From Endozoicomonas elysicola (GTDB lineage: Bacteria; Pseudomonadota; Gammaproteobacteria; Pseudomonadales; Endozoicomonadaceae), in NCBI RefSeq assembly GCF_000710775.1, contig NZ_JOJP01000001.1, positions 5,505,561 through 5,569,560 on the forward strand: a stretch of 64,000 nt of DNA. Reading direction: 5' to 3'. The notes under the pieces are model-generated. The model was not told where the DNA came from. It worked only from the letters and a program-made list of their open reading frames with translations, and did no database searches. A program made the position numbers and the translations under genes. Shown in pieces: positions 16,848 through 25,324 of this stretch (position 1 is the first letter of the stretch; every line of letters starts with the position of its first letter).

Positions 16848-19184
16848 TTAATGCAGCCAAATCTCCGGCTGCCACAGCAACCAGCTTTTTTTAGGTTCAT
16901 CGGCAAGGTCAAAACGATGCCCTGACTGAATAGGCTGTTCTGGCTTTTCTGGTGTTGCAAAAGCGATCCCTCCCGCCAGGAGAGCCTCCAATGAATCTGC
17001 CCTGATACTGGTTCCCCGAAAGAGACCAACATCAATATCAATACCACTGACATTCCAGAACCGGCTATCATTGCTGATCAGTCTACGGTAGCGATCTTCA
17101 ATATTAACAATAATAACGACCTGATCAGCCGGGTTAGCCAGACGGTACCCGGTGACTTCACCAACCGGTACATCTCGATAATAGACTGGGCTGCCCCGCT
17201 GTATTGAACCCAAGCCTTCACTCAACAGCTCAAGAACCAGACCTTTTGCTTTTGGAATATCATCTGGCTCTCGGTGCTGACCAATAAACCTTGTTGTCTC
17301 TGGTCCCGGGATGGCCGGCATTTCAACCTGAATATATGGACCGATGATCAAGGTTTCCAGATTCGATGTTCGAGCAAGCCCCAATTTTGGTTCAACCAGC
17401 CAGAAATGGACGCCTTTTCTCATCAACCAGGCCTTATCATTATCAATCAATGCTTTAACAGTCACCCCCTGATTTTCTCTGCTGACCACTAAACGGGTAA
17501 CCCGACCGACTTCTACACCACGAAAGCGAATTTGAGTACCTTCACTTAAGCCATCAGCACGATCGAAGTGAATTTCTATCTCCTGATCACCACTGAGCGC
17601 AACGGTCTGATCTGAAAATAGGGGAAATCTTGCTCCATTTTCTACTCTTTCCGCATCCGGTTTGCCTGTACTAAAGGCAACGCCTCCAGATATCAGGCTT
17701 TTAATGGAGGCCATATCAACACGAAAAGTACGCAGATCCCCCTCAAATTCAAGCCCACTGACATTCCAGAAGCGACTGCTCATATTAACCAGATGTTGGT
17801 AACGTGCTTCTATAAGAACCTGAATGGATAAACCACTGCCTTTCAAATCATAGGACTGAACAAATCCAACAGGAACGTTCCGGTACAAAACCGGGCTTCC
17901 TATATCGATACCTTTCAGCGCATCTGTATCGAGCGTCAGACTCAAACCGATGGCCCCTATGGGTGTTGCCGGTCGGGTCTCCATACCTTTAAAGTGACTG
18001 ACTGCCGAGCCTGCCTGCATCACCTTTTTATTGATATCCATTGCCACATACCGGCCACTGATCAACGTATCTAGGTCAGACACACCGTCCAGCCCCAGTT
18101 TGGGTTCAACAACCCAGAATCGTGTACCAGCAACCAATGCAGGCTTTACTTCCGGCCTGACAATCGCTTCAGCAATGACACGGCTGACATCTTCGCTGAC
18201 GTCCACAGAACGAATCCGCCCTACCTCCTGACCATGAAAACGAATAGGTATGTTACTGTCGCCAAGAGAAACCCCGAGAGGGAACTCAATAGTAATGGGT
18301 ATTCCCGCTTCGGCAGTGTCGTAGTCACTGTAAAGGGAAAACTCTGCACCACTTGAAACTACCGGCTTCACTTCTTCCCATTCAGGTGTATAAAAGGCCA
18401 CACCACCCTTTAATATGGAAACCAGTGATTGAGCCTGTACTTCCAGGTTGGTCATATTAGCGGAAACTTTTAAGCCACCAGCACTCCAGAAACGGGTATT
18501 TTCATGCACTAACTTTGAAAACTCAGACTGAATGTAGATTTGTGTCTCTACGAAAAGACCATCTTCTGACAGGCCATAATCAAACACCTCCCCAACCTTT
18601 AGCTTTCGGTAGAAGACCGGACTGCCAATTTCCAGTGATGGAAGCTCGTCAGACTGTAATATCAAGCGAAGCCCATCTTTCCCCCCCATCATTCCCGGTG
18701 CTCTCTTCAACGCTGTAAATTGTGCTTGCAAGGTACCTTCAGATGATGGGCTAAAGGCGATGTAGTTCCCGGTTATCAAGGTATCCAATCCAGAGACTTC
18801 AGTAAGACTCAGCTGTGGTTCTACCAGCCAGAAGGCACTGTTTTCCGTAAGGAGGGTTTGAAAGCGCTGATCCATTTTCACTGTCACATCAACCGCATCA
18901 AAGTCCTTACTGGGAGAAAGGCGGGTAACGTGTCCAACAGGAATACCATTATGAAGGACTTCTGTTTTATCCACAGCAATCCCCCGACCATTCTCAAAAC
19001 GGATCATGACTTCGATTCCACCGTGATCCAGCTCACGCCAGAGCAACCAGCCTACTGCAATAAGAACCACCAGAGGTAATAGCCAGATAGGGGTCAAGTT
19101 TATCCGATCTTCAACATAAGCAGCTGCAGATGACTCACCACCCTCTGATCCACAATCTTCAGGGTGTCTGTTTTCCTGACTCAT
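16848..19184 (-). CDS. letB: MCE-domain lipid-transport protein, LetB/PqiB type (six MCE domains)
   Basis: The 778-residue protein has one N-terminal membrane helix (PIWLLPLVVLIAVGWLLW, around residue 35) and a periplasmic part of six MCE repeats of roughly 115 residues. Each is recognisable by phrases such as GIPVGHVTRL, KLKVGEVFDYGL, GQEVGRIRSV, NVPVGFVQSY, GVEVGRVTRL and DVPVGEVTGYRL. E. coli LetB (YebT) has seven such domains and PqiB three, so this one is intermediate and ends where a seventh would begin (GHRFDL). Such proteins stack MCE rings into a tunnel that carries lipids between the inner and outer membranes. It overlaps the upstream LetA-like gene by 4 bp (ATGA), so the three genes form an operon. 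Confidence 0.9.
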   Translation of the reverse strand: MSQENRHPEDCGSEGGESSAAAYVEDRINLTPIWLLPLVVLIAVGWLLWRELDHGGIEVMIRFENGRGIAVDKTEVLHNGIPVGHVTRLSPSKDFDAVDVTVKMDQRFQTLLTENSAFWLVEPQLSLTEVSGLDTLITGNYIAFSPSSEGTLQAQFTALKRAPGMMGGKDGLRLILQSDELPSLEIGSPVFYRKLKVGEVFDYGLSEDGLFVETQIYIQSEFSKLVHENTRFWSAGGLKVSANMTNLEVQAQSLVSILKGGVAFYTPEWEEVKPVVSSGAEFSLYSDYDTAEAGIPITIEFPLGVSLGDSNIPIRFHGQEVGRIRSVDVSEDVSRVIAEAIVRPEVKPALVAGTRFWVVEPKLGLDGVSDLDTLISGRYVAMDINKKVMQAGSAVSHFKGMETRPATPIGAIGLSLTLDTDALKGIDIGSPVLYRNVPVGFVQSYDLKGSGLSIQVLIEARYQHLVNMSSRFWNVSGLEFEGDLRTFRVDMASIKSLISGGVAFSTGKPDAERVENGARFPLFSDQTVALSGDQEIEIHFDRADGLSEGTQIRFRGVEVGRVTRLVVSRENQGVTVKALIDNDKAWLMRKGVHFWLVEPKLGLARTSNLETLIIGPYIQVEMPAIPGPETTRFIGQHREPDDIPKAKGLVLELLSEGLGSIQRGSPVYYRDVPVGEVTGYRLANPADQVVIIVNIEDRYRRLISNDSRFWNVSGIDIDVGLFRGTSIRADSLEALLAGGIAFATPEKPEQPIQSGHRFDLADEPKKSWLLWQPEIWLH

Positions 19185-19831
19185 TCAGCGGCACCTCCTG
19201 TGCAATCACTCTTCTCTACCCTTTGGCTCAGGCGTTGGTTATCCCATAAAAGGCGTGGGTCAAAGCTGTTAGAAGCAAGCATGGTGAGAGTAACGACAGC
19301 AGCAAATGCCCAGGCCCCAGCACCCGGCTCAACTTGCCCAAGCTGACCAAACTGAATCAATCCAGCCAGCAGAGAAATAATGAAAATATCCAGCATCGAC
19401 CAGCGGCCAATCCACGAAATAACCCGATACAGTCGTATTTTCTGCCTTATTCCCAACCCCATTTCATATCCAGATTGAATGGACAGAAGCAATACAGCCA
19501 TTCCCAGTAGCTTCAGCAGAGGTATCAAGATACTGGCAATAAACACCACGGCTGCGATCATGAGCATATCGTTCTCAATCAGTTTTATGACTCCGGACAT
19601 AATGGTGTCCGGTTCCCCCCCTTGGCCAAGCCAACTGATCGACATCATGGGTAAGGTATTGGCCGGTATATAAAGAAGTGCAGCTGCCAGCGTTAAAGCC
19701 CAGCATCTTGCTATGCTGTTCTGTCGCCGCATCCGAACCCGGCCACCACAACGGTAACATCGTTTCTGTGATTCAGGACATGCCAGATAACAGACAAGAC
19801 AAAGCTTCAGACCAAGATCAATACCATTCAT
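19181..19831 (-). CDS. PqiA/LetA-domain inner-membrane protein, second half
   Basis: I set the start at the ATG at 19831 because AGGGA stands about 11 nt upstream and the family sequence begins with NGIDLGLKLC. The product has 216 residues: a zinc-ribbon with CLVC...C..CYRCGG near the N-terminus, then four membrane helices including the family phrase LYIPANTLPMMSISW. In E. coli LetA (YebS) and PqiA two such units are fused in one polypeptide of about 420 residues. Here they are two genes overlapping by 14 bp in different frames, with both zinc sites and both PAN motifs intact, so this is a natural split and not decay. It should pair with the other half and hand lipids to the LetB-like protein. 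Confidence 0.88.
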   Translation of the reverse strand: MNGIDLGLKLCLVCYLACPESQKRCYRCGGRVRMRRQNSIARCWALTLAAALLYIPANTLPMMSISWLGQGGEPDTIMSGVIKLIENDMLMIAAVVFIASILIPLLKLLGMAVLLLSIQSGYEMGLGIRQKIRLYRVISWIGRWSMLDIFIISLLAGLIQFGQLGQVEPGAGAWAFAAVVTLTMLASNSFDPRLLWDNQRLSQRVEKSDCTGGAAE

Positions 19832-20585
19832 TGATAACTGTTTTCCCTTCAACAACCTTTGCTCCTGCATCCCTACCCAGGGCTATCCATAATTTTGCCT
19901 CATTTAGCGTTATGCTGATGGCAATTTCGATCAGCATCAGCCCGGTGTAGCAAAATACCCCAAGACCAGCTTCGACTGTCGCCATATCGACCAGTTTTAC
20001 TGCAGAGATAAGTACGCCTAGCATGTAGATTTTTGCCATTCCCCACTGGCAGAGAAAAAGGTAATCACGAAACAGAGACCGGGAAAATCGAGATCCATCC
20101 CTTAACAGAGATGCCCAAATAATGGGTAGTAACATTATTAGTCGCAGCAGTGGGACTAGAATGACAAAAACAAATACCACCGTAGCAACAATTGGCAGGC
20201 CATTACGCCACAGTGCAACCACTCCACCCCAGATAGTGCTGCTGTGCTGTCGCCCAGCCAGCTCTAATGTTAGAACGGGATAGATATTGGCAGGGATGTA
20301 GAGCAGTAATCCGGTAATCACCAAAGCCAGCAGGGTTTGAATGCGATAGTAAGCATGTTTTTCCAGAGTACGAAAACAACGAGGACAAGCAGCTACCTGC
20401 CGCTGCTTTAACACCGGGATAGATATCAACAGGTCACACTCCGGGCAAAGGAGTTCATGGGGTTGTTCGGCCTCTCGCCCCCCACTGTGCCGTTGAGTCA
20501 GCAGAGCCTGTAAGTATTTACCCAGTGCTTTACCCATTGCTTCATTTTCCATAACTAAACCCAGATCAAATAAGGCTATCTCCAT
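19818..20585 (-). CDS. PqiA/LetA-domain inner-membrane protein, first half
   Basis: The 255-residue product carries a zinc-ribbon (LLCPECDLL...CPRCFRTL, about residues 46-75) followed by four membrane helices with the family phrase LLYIPANIYPVLTLE. It corresponds to the N-terminal unit of LetA/PqiA and heads the operon with the second unit and the LetB-like MCE protein. LetA is thought to load lipids into, or extract them from, the inner membrane for the LetB tunnel. No control element upstream could be named. Confidence 0.88.
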   Translation of the reverse strand: MEIALFDLGLVMENEAMGKALGKYLQALLTQRHSGGREAEQPHELLCPECDLLISIPVLKQRQVAACPRCFRTLEKHAYYRIQTLLALVITGLLLYIPANIYPVLTLELAGRQHSSTIWGGVVALWRNGLPIVATVVFVFVILVPLLRLIMLLPIIWASLLRDGSRFSRSLFRDYLFLCQWGMAKIYMLGVLISAVKLVDMATVEAGLGVFCYTGLMLIEIAISITLNEAKLWIALGRDAGAKVVEGKTVINEWY

Positions 20586-20851
20586 GAATGAAAAGTTGGG
20601 AATACTTCGTCATTCTGGTGATATAATCCCCCGCAAAATGCCCATTGATCGGTCTTCTGCATATCGAGTGCTATCAGTTCATCATTGCAAGGTAGCTCTG
20701 TAAGTTATGTCTTACGGGAAATTACTATCTCTGAATACTCATCGGCAGCAAGCATCATTACCGTTGGTCAAGTCCTGCAAACCTGATTTGCTACCTGAAA
20801 ACACCAACAGATCGGGCAAACAGATCATGCTCCATTTAAAGAGGTACAACT

Positions 20852-21613
20852 ATGCTCCCGGTTGAACGTCGCGAACACATTCTTGCTTTTGTTGAAGAAA
20901 AAGGCTGTGCCAATATCGAAGAAATGGCCGAACGTTTTGATGTGTCACAAATGACCATCCGTCGTGATATTCGTACTCTGGAGCAAGAAGACAAACTGCG
21001 TGTAACCTATGGCGGCGCAGTCTCTAAAAGCTTCCTGATGGAAGACATCCCCTACGAAAAGAAAAACGCCGTTAATATCGAAGAAAAGAAGTCCATCGCC
21101 CATGAAGCACTGAAGCAGGTGCGGGAAGGTCAGATCGTCCTCCTGGACTCTGGCACCAGTACAATGGCACTGGCTAAACTGATGATGCGCATGAAAGTGA
21201 CTGTCATCACCACTGACTTAAAGATCGCCCTTCAGCTGTCAGACTCTTCTACTGTTAAAGTGTTCACCACAGGTGGTAATGTCAGTGCCATCACCAAGGC
21301 ACATACCGATGTTGCAGCCCTGTCTTTCCTCGACAGCATTAATGCAGATATCGCCTTTCTGGCAACCAACAGCTGGAGCCTGAACAACGGTGTAACTACT
21401 GCTTCCAATGATCATTACTACATTCGTCGTAAAATGATGGAGCGGGCCAATAAGACCGTTCTGCTGGCTGACTCCAGTAAATTTGGTGCTTCCAGCATGA
21501 AAACCATCAGCCGTCTGGAAGATCTTGACTGCATTATCACGGACAGCAAGTTTGATGATGAAAACCTGGCTGCAATCCGTGAAGCTGGTGGCAACATTAT
21601 TCTGCCGTCCTGA
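20852..21613 (+). CDS. DeoR-family transcriptional repressor
   Basis: The 253-residue protein has the DeoR-type winged helix at the N-terminus (RREHILAFVEEKG, then the recognition helix region VSQMTIRRDIRTLEQ) and a sugar-phosphate-sensing domain (LLDSGTSTMALAKLM, VFTTGGNV, VLLADSSKFG). DeoR-family repressors sense a phosphorylated sugar or related metabolite. It lies upstream of a PdxA-family gene in the same direction, but a terminator lies between. It may control itself or the PdxA gene. A GTAAG-N6-CTTAC inverted repeat at 20700-20715 in its leader is a candidate operator. Confidence 0.88.
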   Translation: MLPVERREHILAFVEEKGCANIEEMAERFDVSQMTIRRDIRTLEQEDKLRVTYGGAVSKSFLMEDIPYEKKNAVNIEEKKSIAHEALKQVREGQIVLLDSGTSTMALAKLMMRMKVTVITTDLKIALQLSDSSTVKVFTTGGNVSAITKAHTDVAALSFLDSINADIAFLATNSWSLNNGVTTASNDHYYIRRKMMERANKTVLLADSSKFGASSMKTISRLEDLDCIITDSKFDDENLAAIREAGGNIILPS

Positions 21614-21640
21614 AAAATCAGGTAGATAATGCAGATATAT

Positions 21641-21666
21641 AAGGGAGCCTGATGGCTCCCTTTCTT
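21641..21666 (+). terminator. Rho-independent terminator after the DeoR-family gene
   Basis: AAGGGAGCC (21641-21649) and GGCTCCCTT (21654-21662) form a perfect 9-bp stem with loop TGAT, followed by TCTT. It lies 27 bp after the regulator stop codon. An ATG at 21652 sits in the loop, so that ATG is unlikely to start the next gene. Confidence 0.8.
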
Positions 21667-21726
21667 ATGACGTCCAATATTGCTGCTAAGCTGATATTCA
21701 TTCTATTGTTTTCAGGCAGTCCAAGC

Positions 21727-22740
21727 GTGATCAATAGCGGCAATGCCCCCCTGATCTGCATCCCCATGGGTGATCCTGCCGGAATCGGTGCTGAGATCAT
21801 TATCAAATCCCTGTGCAACCCGGAATTCAATACAACCTGCCGAGTGGTGGTGATTGGTGATCGCAGCTGGCTGGAACAAGCAGCCCATCTCTGTCAGAAG
21901 AAAGTGCATTTCCTATCCATCAATGGCTCCCCTGCTGACTTACACAATAACGGCCACATACATCTGCTCCACTCTCCCATTACCAATATAGAGAAGATTG
22001 TGTTTGGAAAAGTCTCTGCTGAATCCGGAGCTGCTGCATACCACTTCATTGAACAAGCTGTCCGCTACGTGAAAAACCTGGGCTATGGTTCAATCGCCAC
22101 ACCACCGATCAACAAGAAATCTCTTCGCGCAGCAAAAATCCCCCACATTGGACACACGGAAATTCTTGCATCGCTAACAGGTACGATTGACCCTGTTACG
22201 CTGTTTCAGGTAGCAGGACTGAGAGTCTTTTTTCTAACTCGCCATCTCTCTTTAAAGCAGGCCTGTAACGCAATCGTAGAAAGCACAGTGTTCAAGGGAG
22301 TTTTCAGAGCGTACCGGATTCTTCAATCTCTGGGTATCGTATATCCCTCTCTGGCCGTTGCTGGCCTGAACCCCCACTGTGGTGAAAATGGACTCTTTGG
22401 AGATGAAGAAGTCTGTGCCATTGAGCCAGCGGTCAGGAGGGCTCAACGGGAAGGGTTGAACGTAAGCGGCCCAATTCCGGCGGACTCTGTCTTTCATCAG
22501 GCACTTAATGGTGCTTATGATGGCGTGCTCTCCATGTATCATGATCAGGGGCATATCGCCACCAAGATGGTAGACTTCGAACGTACCGTTTCCATTACCT
22601 GCGGACTGCCGTTTCTCAGGACTTCAGTCGACCATGGAACTGCATACGACATTGCAGGAACAGGAAGGGCCAGTGAAGTCAGTCTGATGGAGGCCATTAA
22701 GGTAGCCATCCAGTATACGGCTGGCAGTCAGACTCTTTAA
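21727..22740 (+). CDS. pdxA: PdxA-family 4-hydroxythreonine-4-phosphate dehydrogenase
   Basis: The frame is open from 21652, but that ATG lies in the preceding terminator loop. The family starts about 10 residues before the PMGDPAGIG motif, which fits the GTG at 21727 (337 residues). Visible signatures are PMGDPAGIGAEI, the metal-binding HIGHTEIL, NPHCGENGLFGDEE and YHDQGHIATK. Enzymes of this family oxidise and decarboxylate 4-hydroxythreonine-4-phosphate for pyridoxal phosphate synthesis. A second branch (PdxA2) acts on D-threonate- or D-erythronate-4-phosphate and usually sits with a four-carbon acid kinase. No kinase gene is here, while a DeoR regulator is, so the branch is unsettled. Confidence 0.85.
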   Translation: MINSGNAPLICIPMGDPAGIGAEIIIKSLCNPEFNTTCRVVVIGDRSWLEQAAHLCQKKVHFLSINGSPADLHNNGHIHLLHSPITNIEKIVFGKVSAESGAAAYHFIEQAVRYVKNLGYGSIATPPINKKSLRAAKIPHIGHTEILASLTGTIDPVTLFQVAGLRVFFLTRHLSLKQACNAIVESTVFKGVFRAYRILQSLGIVYPSLAVAGLNPHCGENGLFGDEEVCAIEPAVRRAQREGLNVSGPIPADSVFHQALNGAYDGVLSMYHDQGHIATKMVDFERTVSITCGLPFLRTSVDHGTAYDIAGTGRASEVSLMEAIKVAIQYTAGSQTL

Positions 22741-22757
22741 ACCACACAGACATGCAG

Positions 22758-23147
22758 TTAGTAATCAGACTTATGCTTTAACAGTTCACGACGCTGCTTT
22801 TTATCAGGCCGATGGTCTGGTCTTGGCATTGCACCACGCAGCGCCTTCCGGTTTTCTGCAGCCTCTTCCCGAGCCTGAATACTTTCTGCAGTTTCCTCAT
22901 ACAGCTGTTGCGCCAGATCAGCTTTTTGCCGTTTGTCACTTAACGCCTTAACTTCTACGACTCGTTCATCCCAACCAGCCCGAAGCTTAATAACATCACC
23001 TACCCTGGGCTCCTTACCTGGCTTGCATCGCTGACCATTCAGGTGCACTTTGCCACCATCAATGGCTTCCTTTGCGATATTACGAGTTTTATAAAAGCGA
23101 GCCGCCCATAACCATTTATCTAACCGGATCTTTTCACTATTACTCAT
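22758..23147 (-). CDS. hslR: Ribosome-associated heat-shock protein Hsp15
   Basis: From the ATG at 23147 (AGGGTGA upstream) the product has 129 residues, close to the 133 of E. coli Hsp15. The N-terminal S4 RNA-binding domain is plain (IRLDKWLWAARFYKTRNIA, then GGKVHLNGQRCKPG and VGDVIKLRAG). The C-terminus is basic (RPDKKQRRELLKHK). Hsp15 rescues stalled 50S subunits carrying peptidyl-tRNA by moving the tRNA. It lies next to yrfG as in E. coli; the usual neighbour hslO is absent here. Confidence 0.93.
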   Translation of the reverse strand: MSNSEKIRLDKWLWAARFYKTRNIAKEAIDGGKVHLNGQRCKPGKEPRVGDVIKLRAGWDERVVEVKALSDKRQKADLAQQLYEETAESIQAREEAAENRKALRGAMPRPDHRPDKKQRRELLKHKSDY

Positions 23148-23239
23148 TCTGTCACCCTGACTGCTTTTGATCATGAAAAGTGCCACATTACGAGATTATA
23201 TTCTCTTGAAGATGCCATCTTTTCAGGGCTGATAACGCT

Positions 23240-23893
23240 CTAAGAGACAAATAGTTCGCGGAAATCTTCAACCGCAGCATAAGCACCCGTATCCCATGCT
23301 CCTTTCTGGCTATCTGGATGACGAATCGCCAGTAATTCAGCAATACCATAAGTTTTTGCCGAGTCGAGAATACCGATATTGTCATCAATAAACAGGGCAT
23401 GCTTCTTATCAAGACCAATATCTGCTTCAAGTGCTCGCCAGAAACTCTGATCTTCCTTGGGGTATCCGTAGTCGTGGGAGCTAATTAACTTATCAAAATA
23501 GTGCGCCATCGGGAGACGTTCCAGTTTCAAAGAAAGGCTGTCACGATGGGCGTTGGTGATCATAATCACCTGTTTACCATGATCTTTGATATTTTGCAGA
23601 AACTCATCGGCATAAGGCCTGAAAGAGATAAGATGAATGATCTCCTGTTTCATCGCCATAATATCCAGATCGAGTTCTGAGACCCAGTAATCCAGACAGT
23701 ACCACTGCAACTTGCCATAAATCTGCTCAAAGCGAGGGGACAGCTCTTCTTTGGCCTCTGTTAGAGTTATGCCATGTTTATCAGCGTATTTCTCAGGTAC
23801 ATACTCCTGCCAGAAATAATTATCAAAATGGAGGTCCAGTAGTGTTCCATCCATATCCAGCAGCACCGTGCTGATTTTAGTCCAGTCAATCAT
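23240..23893 (-). CDS. yrfG: HAD-family GMP/IMP nucleotidase YrfG
   Basis: The 217-residue protein is a haloacid-dehalogenase-type phosphatase with LLDMDGTLLDL (nucleophile Asp13, Asp15), MITNAHRDSL as motif II, a lysine before FW in the motif III region, and FIDDNIGIL as motif IV. Length, the FDNYFWQEYVPEKYA region and location beside hslR identify it as YrfG, which removes phosphate from GMP and IMP. Here it and hslR stand on the opposite strand to the nearby nudE-cysQ pair. Confidence 0.9.
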   Translation of the reverse strand: MIDWTKISTVLLDMDGTLLDLHFDNYFWQEYVPEKYADKHGITLTEAKEELSPRFEQIYGKLQWYCLDYWVSELDLDIMAMKQEIIHLISFRPYADEFLQNIKDHGKQVIMITNAHRDSLSLKLERLPMAHYFDKLISSHDYGYPKEDQSFWRALEADIGLDKKHALFIDDNIGILDSAKTYGIAELLAIRHPDSQKGAWDTGAYAAVEDFRELFVS

Positions 23894-24306
23894 AATGGCA
23901 TCTCATCAAGAACATTTTGAGGCATCAAATAGCTATCAGGCCGGAGACAACTTCTGGAAAAAAAGATATCAAAAATGAGGTTGATAACTGTATATGTTTA
24001 TCTATCCAAAGCGCTTTCTACTGCTTAAACAAATGTAAGCCAAACCGGGGCATAACTTGTCCCAGACCATATTATCAGTACGGTAATATGAATGAAATTC
24101 CGTGCTTTCAACTCCAGGAAGGCTACAGTGGTCTAGGCTCTGTTTACATAGGGTTGTCGTGCACAGTGGCACGTAAAGCTGCCTTAACCAAGGCAAGGTG
24201 GTGAATATGTAGTGGTGCTACATTGAACCGCCGCAACGAAACTGGACGGCAGTTATACGTACCGCTGTGTCCTGTCTAAACACCAGAAATTCCGGGGTTA
24301 CCAAAA
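23894..24306. other. 413-bp intergenic region with consecutive small hairpins
   Basis: There is no convincing coding frame. The right half holds three short perfect stem-loops in a row: 24158-24173 (CGTGC/GCACG), 24181-24194 (GCCTT/AAGGC) and 24207-24223 (ATGTAG/CTACAT). They precede the lipoprotein gene at 24307. They could form a leader RNA or a relic of a repeat. I cannot match them to a known RNA family. Confidence 0.4.
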
Positions 24307-24999
24307 ATGAAGTATCTATCCTTAACACTGGCTATGTTTGTATTAACATCATGTCTTACTGCTGCCAGTGCTGAGGCCAAGCAGAGAATACCTGAAACAA
24401 GGGTATCTCAGGCAGATCTAAGGGAGATAACCAACAGCAAGAAAACAGCAACAAGTAAAAGCTCTTTGCCAACAAAAGCTCAAGATAAGGAAGTACTCAC
24501 TACGATTCTCGAAGATATATTTACCAGCGTGAGAGATCAGAATTACTCAAAACTTGCCTCCTTTTACAGCGAAGAAGCTCAAACCAACTTTAAGTATCGT
24601 TTTTTGAAAAAGGATAAAACCAGCAAGCTTCAGCAAGTCATTCCTGAAGTTATTGGTCGGATCGAAACGCTCCCACCTGCCGATTTTATTAACACCGTTT
24701 TTACCCATATGTTTGACAAACTGACATTGAGCTTGGGGATGCCAATTAATATTGCCTACCCCAACATCACAAAAATTGAGTTTTCCAATAATGGAAAAGA
24801 AGCAATTCTGACCTACGTAGAATCAGATGCCGATACCACTGACCCAGATGATATCTCTGAAGAAACAATGGAGTTCGTGAGAGTTGCAGGGGAGTGGAGA
24901 CCACTGGGATGGTTTCTTGAAGATACCCTGGATGAACTACTGAACCTTTTACTGCTGGCTCAGACTTTCGCGGAGAGTAGTCAGGCAATTGAAAAATAA
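24307..24999 (+). CDS. Secreted/lipoprotein of unknown function
   Basis: The 230-residue protein begins with a hydrophobic signal ending in LTSC at residues 13-16, a fair lipobox, so it may be a lipoprotein; cleavage after ASA further on is the alternative. The body is acidic and helical, with a middle part (DIFTSVRDQNYSKLASFYS) reminiscent of small NTF2-like or ABC-toluene-tolerance-like helical folds, but I do not recognise the family. It is probably monocistronic; a weak inverted repeat at 25017-25042 follows it. Confidence 0.7.
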   Translation: MKYLSLTLAMFVLTSCLTAASAEAKQRIPETRVSQADLREITNSKKTATSKSSLPTKAQDKEVLTTILEDIFTSVRDQNYSKLASFYSEEAQTNFKYRFLKKDKTSKLQQVIPEVIGRIETLPPADFINTVFTHMFDKLTLSLGMPINIAYPNITKIEFSNNGKEAILTYVESDADTTDPDDISEETMEFVRVAGEWRPLGWFLEDTLDELLNLLLLAQTFAESSQAIEK

Positions 25000-25067
25000 C
25001 CCCCCTTCACACTGCTCCCTGGTTTGCTCTGGCTGACCAGGGGTCTGTCAACCTGAATGTAAAACTA

Positions 25068-25260
25068 ATACCAATTGCATTGTCTAAATCCCTATTGCGC
25101 TGTTGATCTGAACAGAAACCTGCGTTGAAGCTTCTCGCCATAGTTAATACCCATAGGGTATAAAGGCTATGACTCATCACTTCGCCCTTATGCCCTATGG
25201 CTATTGCCTTTCTGTCCAGCTCAACATGCTCATAACGGGGTTAGAAAACTTAATTGGTAT
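25068..25260. mobile_element. MITE-like element with imperfect terminal inverted repeats
   Basis: This 193-bp segment is bounded by inverted repeats at 25068-25087 and 25241-25260, identical at 16 of 20 positions and ending in ATACCAATT / AATTGGTAT. Inside, a second inverted repeat (CCATAGGG.ATAA.GG type, about 25152-25203) makes the whole unit foldable. It encodes nothing. Such non-autonomous elements are moved by a transposase elsewhere in the genome. It lies between the lipoprotein gene and nudE. Its end sequence ATACCAATT is shared with the element at 42492-42652. Confidence 0.65.
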
Positions 25261-25324
25261 AACACCCTGCTTCAAGCTCCCTCTATAATATCCAGGTACT
25301 CCAAACATATATCATCAGGAAACC

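Noticed and set aside
19818..19870. Frameshifted pseudogene of LetA
   Set aside because: Both halves have complete zinc-ribbons and membrane helices, and the second has its own ribosome binding site and ATG.
23917..24204. 95-codon plus-strand frame in the yrfG/lipoprotein gap
   Set aside because: It has many rare codons and no recognisable pattern, crosses the hairpin cluster, and has no ribosome binding site.
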